Source: Medicago truncatula (lineage: Eukaryota > Streptophyta > Magnoliopsida > Fabales > Fabaceae). From it: a stretch of DNA of 64,000 bases. Of the stretch, positions 11,086 to 22,254 are shown one piece after another. The DNA lies in assembly GCF_003473485.1 (NCBI RefSeq), contig NC_053042.1:28197262-28261261 (forward strand), in the 5' to 3' direction. Numbering within the stretch: the stretch's first letter is position 1; each line of letters starts with the position of its first letter. The notes below the pieces were generated by a model. It was not told the origin of the DNA, searched no databases, and saw only the letters and a list, made by a program, of their open reading frames with translations. Position numbers and translations under genes: made by a program.

Positions 11086-11925
11086 TTATAGATGTCGAAA
11101 AATTATCTAAACAAGTAGGTGGGAAATATTATATTGTGTTTACGAAAAGGTTTTCAAGCATTTTCCAAACTTGCTCTTCTTTCCATCATAGGCTTGTGGC
11201 TATTATTGGAGTTTAAATTAGAGATTTACTATCTCATTGAAAATAAACAGTTATAATACTCTTATGTTGTAATTTCTAGCTATTTTATAGCTTGACATCC
11301 TTGTAAGACTTGACGTTAATTTTTAATATAGTTGAGGTTTTATTTTATTATTTCATAAATTCTTTTACTTATTTTTATTGAAGTTATTGTTTCATTATAC
11401 TTTTGTTGTAAAAAAAATATATATTTGAGTGTGAGCATGGCTTGGTCGTAGTTAAGGTTGTGCTTCGGTTGTCCTGGCACTTGTTTTCACCTCCTGCGCA
11501 AGCTTCTAATCTTTTAAGATATGCACGGAATGTTTAAGTACTTGTGCATTTGTTTCATGGATTTGCCATCACAATTTTAAATTCTTGCGCTTCCATAAAC
11601 TCCACAAGATCATTGTCAAAAAGGGGCATTGTGTCGGTTGGACATTGGAGGTTTTGTAGAATACAAAACCATAGCAGCCGACTCAGCTTACAAACTCAAA
11701 GCGTGCTCTATAATGTTTTATAAATTGGTGTCGCGCCACACTGGAGTAGCTTGGGAGCGTGTAAATAATGCATGCACATATTCTTCATAGTCCTAATTAC
11801 AAACAACACACTCTTATAAAGGACTCAAATCGTATATGAATAAAAGTAAAATAAAAAGATGGTTTTAGAGAAAGGAATGGCGTAAAAGAACACATCACAT
11901 TCACTTTCAACCTAAAAAGGACTCC
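11086..11925. other. Intergenic DNA, no gene seen
   Basis: AT-rich with no convincing open frame. 'ggttttcaagcattttcc' at 11151 recurs at 37860, suggesting the F-box flank homology continues intermittently. A less AT-rich patch at 11630-11770 ('tgtcggttggacattgg') is of unknown origin. Confidence 0.5.
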
Positions 11926-11930
11926 TAAGT

Positions 11931-12667
11931 TGTTGTAGTATGACTCAAAATTTGATGGATGGAGAATATTGTTGCTAAAAATATAAAAGATTTGTTTCAA
12001 ATATATATTGTGCTGAAAATATATTTATGGACAATAAATATATTTTTGTATCGTATGAAGAACGATTTGATGCAAATATATTTTGAAAGAGAATATTATA
12101 TTTTTGATGCAAATATTCTTTCACTGAAGGAGAAAAAAAAAACGTATCTTCAGTGTGGTATTTGTTCTAAATTTATGAGTTATACTTTTACTATAAATAT
12201 AGACCTTGTATCAGAGCAAACTTTGAGAGAGAGAGAGAGAGCGGGGGGGGGGGGGGGGGGGGGGGGGGGCTGAAACAAGGGTTAGAAAGACAACAACAAA
12301 ACTAGAGTGGGTTGATTCACCTTAGGAAACACTATTAGGATTGAGTCTCTTAGTTACGGGAAGAGGCTGGGACTTTGGGTAGAATTAGGCGGGAGACTTA
12401 TTCTTGTAACCCATTGATTTCTCTTTTGTAATGTTACTCATCATATAGTGAATCGGAGGGCTGCTCTCTCCCTAGACTAGGTCAATTTGGACCGAACTGG
12501 GTCAACAAATTCTTTTGTGTCCTTTTCTTCTTTGTGTTCTTCTCGCCGTTGTTTTCTACTTTTGGCTTGTATTTAATTGTTCCATACACTTTGTTTTGGT
12601 TGCTTGATTATCCCTTGCTCCACACATCAAGTTGTTATTGGTGTGATTTTTCATCGAATTCACAAAA
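11931..12667 (+). repeat. 5' LTR, with (GA)n and a 27-G run
   Basis: Direct repeat of 13864-14618. It contains an 'ataaatatag' promoter-like stretch, then GAGAGA repeats and an unbroken run of 27 G at 12243-12269. The 3' LTR has only five to six G there. The 3' LTR also has about 45 bp ('tagggtttgta...') that this copy lacks. Confidence 0.92.
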
Positions 12668-12712
12668 ATTGGCTCCCACCGTGGGGCAAGGGTCAACGGA
12701 TAATTAAGTATC

Positions 12713-13207
12713 ATGGGTTCAAAGTGGGATATTGAGAAGTTTACCGGAGATAACGATTTTGGGTTATGGAAGGTAAAGATGGAAGCAGTGTTAATACAGC
12801 TAAAGTGTGAGAAAGCTTTGAAGGGTGAAGGTTCGTTACCGGTCACCATGTCACGAGCGGAGAAGACCGATATGGTCGACAAGGCCAGGAGTGCCATTGT
12901 CTTTTGCCTCGGGTATAAAGTTTCGAGAGAAGCAGCAAAGGAAACAACCGCGACATCGATGTGGGCAAAGTTGGAATCTTTGTATATGACAAAGTCTTTG
13001 GCTTATCGGAAAGTCCTAAAGCAACAACTTTACTCATTCAAGATGGTAAAGTCAAAGGCTATCATGGAGCTACTTGTGGAGTTCAACAAAATCATTGGTG
13101 ATTTGGGGAACATTAAGTTGCGTCTTGAGGATGCGGGTGCTCTGATGGTGTGGTGTTGTTTGGAGGATGAAGAAGGTGATGTGTCTCACCTTGGGATTGA
13201 TGCCTAG
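12713..13207 (+). CDS. Copia gag-like protein (164 aa)
   Basis: Starts MGSKWDIEKFTGDNDFGLWK, the standard N-terminus of plant Ty1/copia gag (DUF4219/UBN2 type), followed by 'MWAKLESLYMTKSLAYR' and 'LKQQLYSFKM'. Gag forms the virus-like particle that packages the element RNA. The frame ends early (…DVSHLGIDA) before the usual CCHC knuckle and protease, and the rest of pol is deleted. The ATG is 45 bp past the 5' LTR, as expected. Whether the truncated Gag is functional is unknown. Nothing in the region between 13208 and 13863 encodes pol. Confidence 0.8.
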   Translation: MGSKWDIEKFTGDNDFGLWKVKMEAVLIQLKCEKALKGEGSLPVTMSRAEKTDMVDKARSAIVFCLGYKVSREAAKETTATSMWAKLESLYMTKSLAYRKVLKQQLYSFKMVKSKAIMELLVEFNKIIGDLGNIKLRLEDAGALMVWCCLEDEEGDVSHLGIDA

Positions 13208-13566
13208 TGGAGCGGTGATCGTCTGGAGAGACGTTAAACACACAACATCAGCCTGGAGAGGCGGTGGTAAGAATACTCATGATCTACCTGTTGAGGTGGA
13301 GTTTCAAGGTTGAAGACATAGTGGGATGTACGCATTTGCTAGTTGAGGTAGAGTACACTCAGCGTGAGGTGGAGTTGAACACACCGGTAATGGTACAGCT
13401 ACGGAGGACCTTGGGTGCTATGCTCTATGGTGAGCAAGGGATTTCTTCTTGAGGTTGAAGAATGTATAGCACGGCTTGCGAGATTACTCTAAAAGAAGGC
13501 CAATGGTGATTGGATGCAAGGTGGTCTTCAAGGAAGCGGGAGATGTTCTGCATTGAAGATGTTATG

Positions 13567-13757
13567 GTGAATGCAAGTGGGACTACCTAAAATTCCTAGC
13601 GTAGTTGGACTGCAAGGACTCTTCGAGAAGTCGGAAGACGTTCCGATGGCTGAAGAGGTTAAGGTGAATGCTTGTGGGACTACCTAAAACTCCTAGTGTA
13701 GTTGGACTACAAGGACCTTCGAGAAGGCGGAAGACATTCCGAGGGCTGAAGGGGTTA
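13567..13757 (+). repeat. Two tandem units of about 96 bp in the gag-only element
   Basis: Unit 1 begins near 13567 and unit 2 near 13663. Both contain 'gtgggactacctaaaa', 'tagttggact' and 'ggctgaag'. They lie between gag and the 3' LTR and have no preserved frame. Confidence 0.8.
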
Positions 13758-13863
13758 TGGGGTGTAAACTTGTGAAGCTACTTGGTGTAGTGGGAAGCAA
13801 GGGAAAGAGCATTAAGGAGGTTGATGATTGGCATCATCACTAATTTAGAGTCAAGGTGGAGAA

Positions 13864-14618
13864 TGTTGTAGTATGACTCAAAATTTGATGGATGGAGAAT
13901 ATTGTTGCTAAAAATATAAAAGATTTGTTTCAAATATATTTTGTGCTGAAAATATATTTATGGACAATAAATATATTTTTGTATCGTATGAAGAACGATT
14001 TGATGCAAATATATTTTGAAAGGGAATATTATATTTTTGATGCAAATATTCTTTCACTGAAGGAGAAAAAAAAATGTATCTTTAGTGTGGTATTTGTTCC
14101 AAATTTATGAGTTATACTTTTACTATAAATATAGACCTTGTATCAGAGCAAACTTTGAGAGAGAGAGATAGAGGGGGCTGAAACAAGGGTTAGAAAGGCA
14201 ACAACAAAACTAGGGTTTGTATAGAGTTTGTCTCTTTGGAACAAACACTAGGGTTTGTGGGTTGATTCACCTTAGGAAACACTATTAGGATTGAGTCTCT
14301 TGGTTACGGGAAGAGGCTGGGACTTTGGGTAGAATTAGGCGGGAGACTTATTCTTGTAACCCATTGATTTCTCTTTTGTAATGTTACTCATCATATAGTG
14401 AATCGAATGGCTGCTCTCTCCCCCAGACTAAGTCAATTTTGACCGAACTGGGTCAACAAATTCTTTTGTGTCCTTTTCTTCTTTGTGTTCTTCTCACCGT
14501 TGTTTTTTACCTTTGACTTGTATTTAATTGTTCCATACACTTTACTTTGGTTGCTTGATTATCCCTTACTCCACACATCAAGTTGTTATTGGTGTGATTT
14601 TTCATCGAATTCACAACA
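13864..14618 (+). repeat. 3' LTR
   Basis: Direct repeat of 11931-12667, beginning TGTTGTAG and followed by target duplication taagt at 14619-14623. It is close to identical to the 5' LTR outside the G run and one indel of about 45 bp, pointing to a fairly recent insertion. Confidence 0.92.
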
Positions 14619-14623
14619 TAAGT

Positions 14624-15089
14624 TATGAAGAATCGTCACAATGGTAAGAAAATCATTGATAAAATTCGATAAACTTGGTTCAATCCAAAACCAAGAAAGA
14701 GACAAAGCTCTTACAACATCAAAAATGTATTTTTTTATTTTTTTTTTATCAAAATTCTACGTATCTTTTTATTTCAAAGTGAAACTTACAATTATTAAAG
14801 TTCTTGCTCTGATGAACTAAATGGTCCCTACTTAATTCAAATAAAACTTAGATAAATTAAATCCTAATTTAAATAAATACATAGCCGTACAATTATTTTC
14901 CGAAAAGAAAACACTAATTAACCTCATATGCTTTTAGTTCAGAACGTGAGATGAATTGAATAGTAAATGACGTAAAAAGCATTTTTTTTTTTTTCCCAAA
15001 ATGAGAAGAAAAGGTGACTAGATAGCTCCAAGTAAATGACGTAAACCCAATGAATAGTAACTATAGTTTCCTTCATGAGTAATACTTTA
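14624..15089. other. Intergenic DNA, no gene seen
   Basis: AT-rich sequence between the LTR element and the next MULE. No open frame, inverted repeat or conserved block was recognised. Confidence 0.5.
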
Positions 15090-15452
15090 AACATTTTTGG
15101 CTTAAATGCTCTTTTGGTCCCTTAACTATTTATTTGGTATCGCTTTGGTCCCTTAACTAAAAAAAAGATTATTTGAGTACTTTATCTTTATCTCCGTTAC
15201 CTATTTTGGTCCCTTCCGTTAAAAAAAATTCAAAAAACGTTAAGTGAGGGCATAGGTGGCAATTGAGGGATGATTTGGACAATTAGTGAGTCAGCAGTAT
15301 ATAAGGCTTGTATTTTTCCAGGTTTTTCATTTGTGTTCATCTTTTCCCCCAAAAAATTAGGGTTTGTTCTTCATCTTCATCCCTCTTATTGAATCTGTGG
15401 GTTCCGATCGATTTTCTTCTTCTCTTCATTGTATTCAGTTCATTCAATCATC

Positions 15453-15908
15453 ATGTCAAGTGCAACATCTCGTTTTAATCGCAGAAGCAACAACGAATTC
15501 GGGTTTAAAAGTGAAAGGGGATTATCTGGATCTCTGGGTTCTGGGGTTAGAAGACGAATTCAAAAATGTTCATGTGGTGAGTTTTTGGTTTTGAGAACTA
15601 TCACTGATGAAAGTAACCCTAACTATGGTGAAAAGTTTTGGGGCTGTAGGAATTGGAGGAACAAAATTGATAATGGCTGCAACCATTTCCAATGGGTAGA
15701 CAATGAAGATGATGTTGTTGATGACCGTGATGTGAAGATTGCAAAGCAGAAGAAGAAAAATGGCAAGCTGAAGCATGAAATTTGTTGTCTAAAGGATGAG
15801 TTGTTTAGCAGTAGGAAATGTTGCAAGATTGCTATAAGCTTTGCCACTGTTAGTTTTGGGTTGAACTTGGTGTTTATGTCACTGATGTTGTCAATGTTTC
15901 TGAAGTGA
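15453..15908 (+). CDS. GRF-type zinc-finger protein encoded in a MULE
   Basis: 151 aa from ATG 15453 (preceded by an in-frame leader without another ATG). A basic N-terminus (residues 1-40) is followed by a GRF zinc finger at about 42-85: 'CSCGEFLVLRT', 'WGCRNW', 'GCNHFQW'. Then come a lysine-rich segment that looks like a coiled coil (about 95-120), two neighbouring cysteines and a hydrophobic C-terminus (about 130-150) that could be a membrane anchor. GRF fingers bind single-stranded nucleic acid in several DNA-repair proteins; what this one does is unknown. It lies inside the MULE, convergent with the transposase, where maize MuDR has its second gene mudrB, but I see no sequence relation to MURB. 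The frame is intact, in contrast to the transposase. Confidence 0.85.
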   Translation: MSSATSRFNRRSNNEFGFKSERGLSGSLGSGVRRRIQKCSCGEFLVLRTITDESNPNYGEKFWGCRNWRNKIDNGCNHFQWVDNEDDVVDDRDVKIAKQKKKNGKLKHEICCLKDELFSSRKCCKIAISFATVSFGLNLVFMSLMLSMFLK

Positions 15909-16474
15909 GAATGTAGTGTGTCTTTAGTGTTGAAGGTGGTGTATGTGTCTTTAGTGTTGAAGGTGGTGTGTGTGTTTCTAGTGTTGATGTAATATGTAAC
16001 ATAGGAAACAAAAGATGTAATGTTGAACTTATTGAATGTAATGGTTAGTTTGTGAACAAAATTATGTTACTCTATTTATGTTAATGAAATGTTAAGAATT
16101 TGGTCACATTGATATAATAAGCTTGTAAGTAAACAATACTTTGTTGCATATGCTTAAATTTCGAACAATACTTTGTTGGAAATAAGTCACATAACTTGTA
16201 GACAAATTCAAAAGACATAATAAAATCTTGAACAATATATTTTTGCATATAATAAAAATGATTGAGACAAATTCAACATGTTCTCAAATACATAATCATG
16301 AATGATAAAGGTGAGACCAATTCAAAAGGTGTAACCATAGGTTCTCAATTACACTTTCTGTCTTCATAAACAATGAGACCATACTCAAAAAGGTATTACA
16401 CAAAAATGGTATCAAAACCCTTATCATTACATCAGTTCAAAATAGGATAATAATAGGCTAATAATATAATGACT
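15909..16474. other. Convergent 3' region between the two MULE genes
   Basis: AT-rich, probably the 3' untranslated parts of both genes. A doubled 'tgtctttagtgttgaaggtgg' motif occurs at 15920-15970. No further frame. Confidence 0.6.
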
Positions 16475-19400
16475 TCATTTGGATGGTGGTCCTGCTGCAT
16501 CTTGTGGAGCCCTAGTGAAAGGCAACTTCTGCCTTTTGGTGTTGAGAACTGATGACAGAGTCTTTTCAGTGTTGGTTGGAATTCTTTTTTTGCTTCCCTG
16601 AAAGTTGGAACTAGCTTTTGCCTTCCCCTTTGTATCTTTTGCCTTTGCAGATTGTGATTTGGCAGGTTGTTTCTTGGCCTTTTCCTTTGCATCTTGTGCC
16701 TTTGGAGGTGCAGTAATGGATGACCCTTGTGTTGCAACAGCTGGTTGAGAATTTGATGAAGCTAGTGATGCAGGTTGTCCTTGACTAAGACTAGCTGGTG
16801 GGTTAGTAGCAGCTGAGGGGTTAGTAGCTGTTGGTGGGTTTGAAGCTGTTGGAAGTGGGTTTTCAGTAGATTGGTTAGGAGCAGTTGGGTTATTTGCTTC
16901 TGTTGGGTTAGCAGCAGGTGGTGGGGGTGGTGGCAGCTTACAGGTAGCCTTGTTGTGTCCAGACTGTTTACATCTGCTACACTTTGTTCCATATGAAGCT
17001 CTCTTCATCTGTCCATCCTCTTTTATCAGTTCAGATACATCTTTGTTTCTTTTTTCTTAGGCCTGCCTGGTTGTCTTTTAATAGGGGGTGGTTGCAAGTC
17101 AGTGTATGCAGTTCTTTCCTAAAGAGGCTGACCATTAATAGGATGAAAGATAGGTCTATAACATTCTACATATCTTTCCTTCCTATAAAAGTCCAGAACA
17201 AACTGATAAAAGTCAATTTCCATATACCTTATAGAAGCAATTGCATGAACACAAGGTAAACCAGTTAACAACCACTTCCTACAAGAACATTCCCTTGTTG
17301 TTAGATTCACTGAAAAGGTTACCACACTTAGAGAAATGTGTCTGACCTCAAATTCATCTTCAGTACAACGCCTGTTTATGTATACATACAACATGTATTC
17401 AGATTAGTGACAAATAAAGGGACATAGACAGATGTTTTAGCAGTCACTAACAAGGAGTAATATAAAACTATTTAACATAGATAAGAGACCATTTTAATAC
17501 TTATTTAAAAAAGATAAGGGACCATTTTAATACTTCTTTAAAAAGTTATGGGACCATTTTAATACTTCTTTATAAAGTTATGGGACCAATTTGATACTAC
17601 TAAAACTAAATAAGGGACCATTTTAAACTACAAAAAACACTAAAAATACCTGACTAGCCAGTTGTTGGTTTGTTCAGCCTCTTTTTCAAGCTTCTTCTTA
17701 ATATTTGGTAACACACTATCAGGATACCTCTGAATTTTCTGTCTATTCTTCTCCCATCTATCCATTAAATACACCCTAATCTCCTCTAGCATAGTGATAA
17801 CAGGCTTTGATCTTGGACCCACAATCACTGAGTTAAATGATTCAGACAAATTGTTCACTAAGGTATCACATTTTGGATCACCATTGAAATAAGACTTGCT
17901 CCAATGTCTAACTGGTATCTTGATCAGGTATTTAAATGCCTCCTCATTAATTGCTTTGATTTCCTTCATAGCATCCATGCATGCATTGGGATATGTTGCT
18001 TTTGCTGCTCTCCACATAAGTTCTTTCAGCTTTTTGCCAGGGTATTGCTTTCTGAAGTTGTTGTACAAGTGTCTGACACAAAATCTGTGTTGAGCATCTG
18101 GGAGTAACTCCACAAGAGCTGGTAACAGTCCCTGCAATATACAACATTAAAATCTGCAAGAAAAAATAAACTTTACAGTTTTAAAATAAAGCAAAATCAA
18201 ATTTAAAAGTAAACATTATTTCCTTTTGTTGATCACTGATGAAAGTATAGGTATTACATAATCTTCTTCCTCCCAAATCCTTGACTAACAAATCCAAAAA
18301 CCATGCCCAACTTTCCTTTGTCTCCCCTTCAACAACAGCATATGCAATGGGTAGCATTTGATCATTTGGATCTGTACCAATAGCAGTTAGAAGTTGCCCG
18401 CCATAGTAACCTTTCAAGAAACACCCATCTAGCCCAATGATTTGCCTGCACTTAAAGAAACTTTCCTTGCATGCATTGAGGCAGATGTACATCCTTTGGA
18501 AGTGAGGACACATAATAGTATTAGGGTGTTCTAAATCAGCTTTTGTACCTTGATAAGGTACAGAAGTAATACTGATAGTTGATATGGGATTTGATCTCAA
18601 CAACTCATGACCATAGTCATGCAACCTAGTGTACTGCTCTCTAAATGAACCATCAACAGCATCAAGTGCCATGGCTCTTGATCTGATGGCCTTTGTCTTT
18701 GTTACTCCAGTCTGCCATTTCAATTGTGTTTTGTTCAAGATGTCAGTTACCTTCATGCTAGGATTCTCTCTTACACTTGGCTGCAACTTAACACCTAACC
18801 ACTTGGAATTCATCATATTAATCCTCTGGTCCCTGCTGCATTTATGCTTGCCCTTATAGATCTTCCTTAGCTGCCAGGTCTCCTGATTTGGTATTGCTGC
18901 GCAACAAGCATTCCATGGACAAGTTGGTTTACAACAAACCCTCACCCTCACTTTGTCATTCTTCTTGAACTTAAGTTGCCTCCCAGAATGTATTGCATAT
19001 GTCCGTATTGCATTTAGAAACTCATGTTTAGTAGCAAAATATGTACCAACTTCAAACTTGTAATCTTTCATATTGCTTGGTAACGTAAAAGTTGGAAACT
19101 TTGACTTTGTAGCACCACCATCATCAGAGTCACTCCCACTGTCCAATTCATCAGAATCATACACTTCATCATCACTCAATCCCTTATCAGCTGCCATACT
19201 TGACTCACCATGACCTTCTGTTTGCAAATTATCTTCCTCCACATCTGCTTCTTCCTCCTCATTATGTTCTTCAATGACAGGCTCACTAACTTCTGGTGCA
19301 ACATGTACTTTCCTAGTTCTGCCCCTCTTCTTTCTAGGTCCCTTTGGAACATGTACTTTCTTAGGTCTGCCCCTCTTCTTTCTGGGTGCCTCTGCAACAT

Positions 19401-20292
19401 TTTCATCTGCAGAACTAGTCTCAACTCCCTCTCCCTCAATGTTCAAAGCATTTGCATCTTCATTTACACCCCCTCCTTCATCACCAATATCACCATCATC
19501 AAAATGATCATTCAACAAGAGTTCATCATCTGAGCCCCCAAATGCAACCCCTAAGGCACTGTCATCACTGTCTTCATGTAGCTGAATGCATTCATCCTCA
19601 CCATCATTTTGCACTCCCTTATCTTTACTAACTTTCTCAATGGTCCCTGTTTGAACACTCTCTCCCTCAACTTGCTCAGTGGGCCCAACTTTTTCATTTT
19701 CCACATCAACCCCATTGGCCCCAGCATTATCAATTTCCAATTCAACTTCAGTGGACCCACTTTTCCCATTATCCAATTCAACTTCAGTGGTCCCTTCTTT
19801 TCCACTATCCACTTCAGCCACAGTGGGCCCTGCATTTTCACTTTGCACATTCTCCACATTACCTTTAGCATTTATTCCTTCATCGTTTACTCCTTCAGCA
19901 CCTTCAACATTTACTCCTTCAGCATCATTTGGACTTACCCCTTCATCACCACCTATATTAAACTCTAAGTACTCAACAATTTCAGGTTGGGATATTGGGT
20001 GAACAACATATATGTGAGCCTGTCCATCACTTTCTGCTATAAACCGAACCCTACTAGTATCATTGTCATTATCTAACAAATGCATTACAGGTGCAAGGTA
20101 AGGGTCATAGTACCATATAGTGTCAATTTCAGTATACCCTAACACCTTCAGATTACCTAAAACTTCAACGTAGGACCATCTATCAGGGTCACACAACCAA
20201 GTTATCTCAAGCCCCTCATAACCAGTATGCAGAAATTCATTGAAAACACCCCCATGATGCACAACCACTTCGAAATTACTCTCCATTACCAC
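16475..20292 (-). pseudogene. mudrA-type MULE transposase, lightly damaged
   Basis: Exon 1 20292-18223 (about 690 aa), exon 2 18131-17650, exon 3 from 17371. Order: N-terminal PB1-like MULE domain (residues 1-115), acidic repeats of 'V(E/D)xxKxGxxE' type (120-290), two AT-hook-like KKRGRPKK/RTRK motifs (about 300-320), MuDR DNA-binding region (about 395-480, 'CCKPTCPWNA'), catalytic MULE domain ('GLDGCFLKGYYGGQLL', 'FISDQQK'), SWIM finger 'CSCRKWLLTGLPCVH', then a CCHC knuckle 'CSRCKQSGHNKATC' and a proline/alanine-rich, lysine-rich tail. Lesions: the exon 1 donor is GA not GT (18222-18221), TAG where relatives usually have Trp at about 17121, and a 1-base loss at about 17060. The tail from 17008 to 16475 is open but out of phase. 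Confidence 0.9.
18132..18222 (-). other. Intron 1 of the mudrA-type gene with a lost donor
   Basis: Exon 2 resumes in phase after the acceptor 'ttgcag|GGACTG' at 18132. Conserved residues either side (ISDQQK then GLLPAL) require exon 1 to end at 18223, where the next bases are gaaata rather than gtaata. Unspliced reading adds 13 codons and stops at 18181. Confidence 0.7.
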
Positions 20293-20700
20293 TCACCAAT
20301 CCTAATAAACAAACATTCACAGAAATCAACATACAAACAATGGACTATTTAAATAATCACAAAATTAAACCCTAAACCCAAATCCACGTACATAAAAGTT
20401 TCAAAATTCGCATTTATTGAAACCCTAAACCAGAAACCATTAAACAAACCCTAAACCAGAAACAACAACTTTAAACCGTAGAAACCCTAAAAACTGTAGC
20501 AAAAACGTGGTGATAAAGGATGAAGATCATACCTGGATTCGATGAGTGGTGCGATTTCGTTTCCTTGGCTTCCAACCACCGCGATTTCGTCTTCTCTTCT
20601 TCTTTTCTTCTTTTCTTCTTCCATCTTCTCTTCTTCTGTCTTCTCTCTCTTCTATTTATACGTCTTCTATTTTAAACCCAGTCTTTTCCATGTCATCCAG
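20293..20700 (-). promoter_or_regulatory. Leader/promoter region of the mudrA-type gene
   Basis: Between the ATG at 20292 and the inner edge of the right inverted end lie about 400 bp. On the minus strand they include pyrimidine/purine-biased 'gaagaaaagaagaaaag' repeats near 20600 and several 'accctaaa'-like blocks on the plus strand. Position suggests transcription starts in or near the terminal repeat. No discrete TATA box can be assigned confidently. Confidence 0.4.
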
Positions 20701-21148
20701 CACTAATTGTCCAAATCATCCCTCAATTGCCACCTATGCCCTCACTTAACGTTTTTTGAATTTTTTAACGGAAGGGACCAAAATAGGTAACGGAGATAAA
20801 GATAAAGTACTCAAATAATCTTTTTTTTAGTTAAGGGACCAAAGCGATACCAAATAAATAGTTAAAGGACCAAAAGAGCATTTAAGCCAACGTTTTTGGA
20901 TCAGTATTGAAGAAAACTAGCGTGGTCTTCATTTCCTTTGGATTTGATTTCATTTGGTCATACAAATATTTCTTTGATCTTCTCCAATAAAAGTCTTACG
21001 TGGACCCCATCCAAGATGAATGTCAAATATCTTGAATAACAAAACTCACCATGACTTATTTCCCACTTGAACTCATATATGTAACATACCATTTCAAAGG
21101 AAACATGGACTAAAAAAATTGAAAAAAGCATATTTTTTAGTGAATTTT

Positions 21149-21880
21149 TTATGTTTCTTTCCACATGCTTAATGAACTCATGATCATATCATTAGTAGGA
21201 TAAATAACTCCACTACTAACGAGTCGTGCATGTGTAGATAAACACCCGCAACACACCCTCCAAACAAGATTCTTAACCTTTAGGGGAGTTTTGATGTTCC
21301 ATATCGATTTCCAATGGCCCAGATATTTCCGATGCAAATTTGATAAGCGCGACAAACAGAATACCTGTCATTCTTCCTCCTTTCCAAACTAACACATATT
21401 CTGTGACTAGAGGAAAAAGAGGAGTGTTGAGAATTGTAAGTGTAGTAGGTGGATCAAAAAGGTAATGACTTGACTGCACTTTTTAAGTTTTTAACGTATG
21501 ATCAATCAGTTCTTGAAAACAAATAGAACGGACCATCAAAGAAATCTTTTTGCATATACCTATACATCAACGATCCCCTTGTTGAACCACATTCTTTGCG
21601 GTAAAAATGCTACGTCAGAGGTGGCTTAAATTTATGCCAATTTTAGATCGAAAGAAGTCAATATGTGCAAAATATCGAGTTTTAAACAATCTTTCCACTA
21701 GACTATCAAGCATAACAACATTGAAAGATGCTAAGTCCGTAAAACCCATTCCTTCATGACTTTTATGACTAGATAATTTATCCCAAGACATCCACCTAAT
21801 GCCACACTTTTGATAAACATTTGCGCTCCATGAATTAAGTAGGTATAACTTATAAGACATATTTTATAATTACCTCATAC
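21149..21880 (-). mobile_element. Degenerate LINE ORF2 relic (RT end and zf-RVT)
   Basis: Minus-strand fragments in different frames read 'WDKLSSHKSHEGMGFTDLAS' followed by 'FNVVML' (C-terminal side of the reverse transcriptase, 21860-21640) and 'IWNIKTPLKVKNLVWRVCCG' (zinc-binding RT domain, about 21300-21200). Stops and frameshifts lie between them. No poly-A tail or target duplication was found, so it is an old 5'- and 3'-eroded copy. Confidence 0.75.
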
Positions 21881-22078
21881 CCCGCTTTAGATAAATATTT
21901 GTTGCTCCATGGATTAATTTTATGTCATAATTCATGTTTATTTATTTATTTTGACATTATATATATGATGAGATGATGTTGAACGATTTACACGAGAAGA
22001 TAATGAGTATTTTTATTAGATGATGATTAAAATTATTTTACATCAATTAAACTCTCTAATAAAATTAATAATAATAAT

Positions 22079-22212
22079 CCATTTGAACTTAGTTCGGTTG
22101 GTATGGATATTAAATATTATATGCAGGGGCTGGAGTTCGAACCCCAAACACTCCACTTCTCCACAATCAATTAAATTGTGTGAGCTCTAGCCATTAAACT
22201 ATTTGACAAAAA
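22079..22212 (+). mobile_element. tRNA-derived SINE with target duplication
   Basis: It carries an A-box-like 'agttcggttggtatgg' and a B-box 'ggagttcgaacccc', the internal RNA polymerase III promoter, and ends in an A run after 'ctatttgac'. A perfect 18-bp duplication aaaattaataataataat flanks it (22061-22078 and 22213-22230). It is about 134 bp, typical of legume SINEs. It does not fold as a tRNA. Confidence 0.92.
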
Positions 22213-22254
22213 AAAATTAATAATAATAATTTACCCTAAAAAAAAAATAATTAT

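Larger units (their letters stand above)
11931..14618 (+). mobile_element. Copia-type LTR retrotransposon without pol (gag-only)
   Basis: The two LTRs (11931-12667 and 13864-14618) begin TGTTGTAGTATGAC and end about CACAACA. They are flanked by the 5-bp duplication taagt (11926-11930 and 14619-14623). The internal region is only about 1.2 kb. A putative primer-binding start 'attggctcccacc' follows the 5' LTR. A purine-rich stretch 'agtcaaggtggagaa' precedes the 3' LTR. It contains a copia gag-like frame (12713-13207) and repeats, but no protease, integrase, reverse transcriptase or RNase H. It would depend on an autonomous relative. Confidence 0.92.
15099..20888. mobile_element. Two-gene MULE (mudrA-type plus GRF zinc finger), 5.8 kb
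   Basis: Nearly perfect inverted ends of about 188 bp (15099-15286 and 20701-20888) start ggcttaaatgctcttttggt. They are flanked by aacattttt (15090-15098) and aacgttttt (20889-20897), a 9-bp duplication with one change. Inside, the GRF gene (plus) and the mudrA-type gene (minus) converge, each starting close to one terminal repeat, which presumably supplies its promoter. Family: Mutator superfamily, class II, cut-and-paste. The same end sequence bounds the short MITE at 46634-47067. Confidence 0.93.

Noticed and set aside
11959..12273. Frame ending in a glycine run
   Set aside because: LTR sequence; the glycine run is the 27-G tract.
12843..13037. Antisense frames over gag and other coding stretches
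   Set aside because: Shadows of the plus-strand coding sequence with no motifs.
22079..22212. Possible tRNA gene (GTTCGAACC B-box)
   Set aside because: No acceptor stem or anticodon arm, a poly-A tail and an 18-bp target duplication show a SINE.
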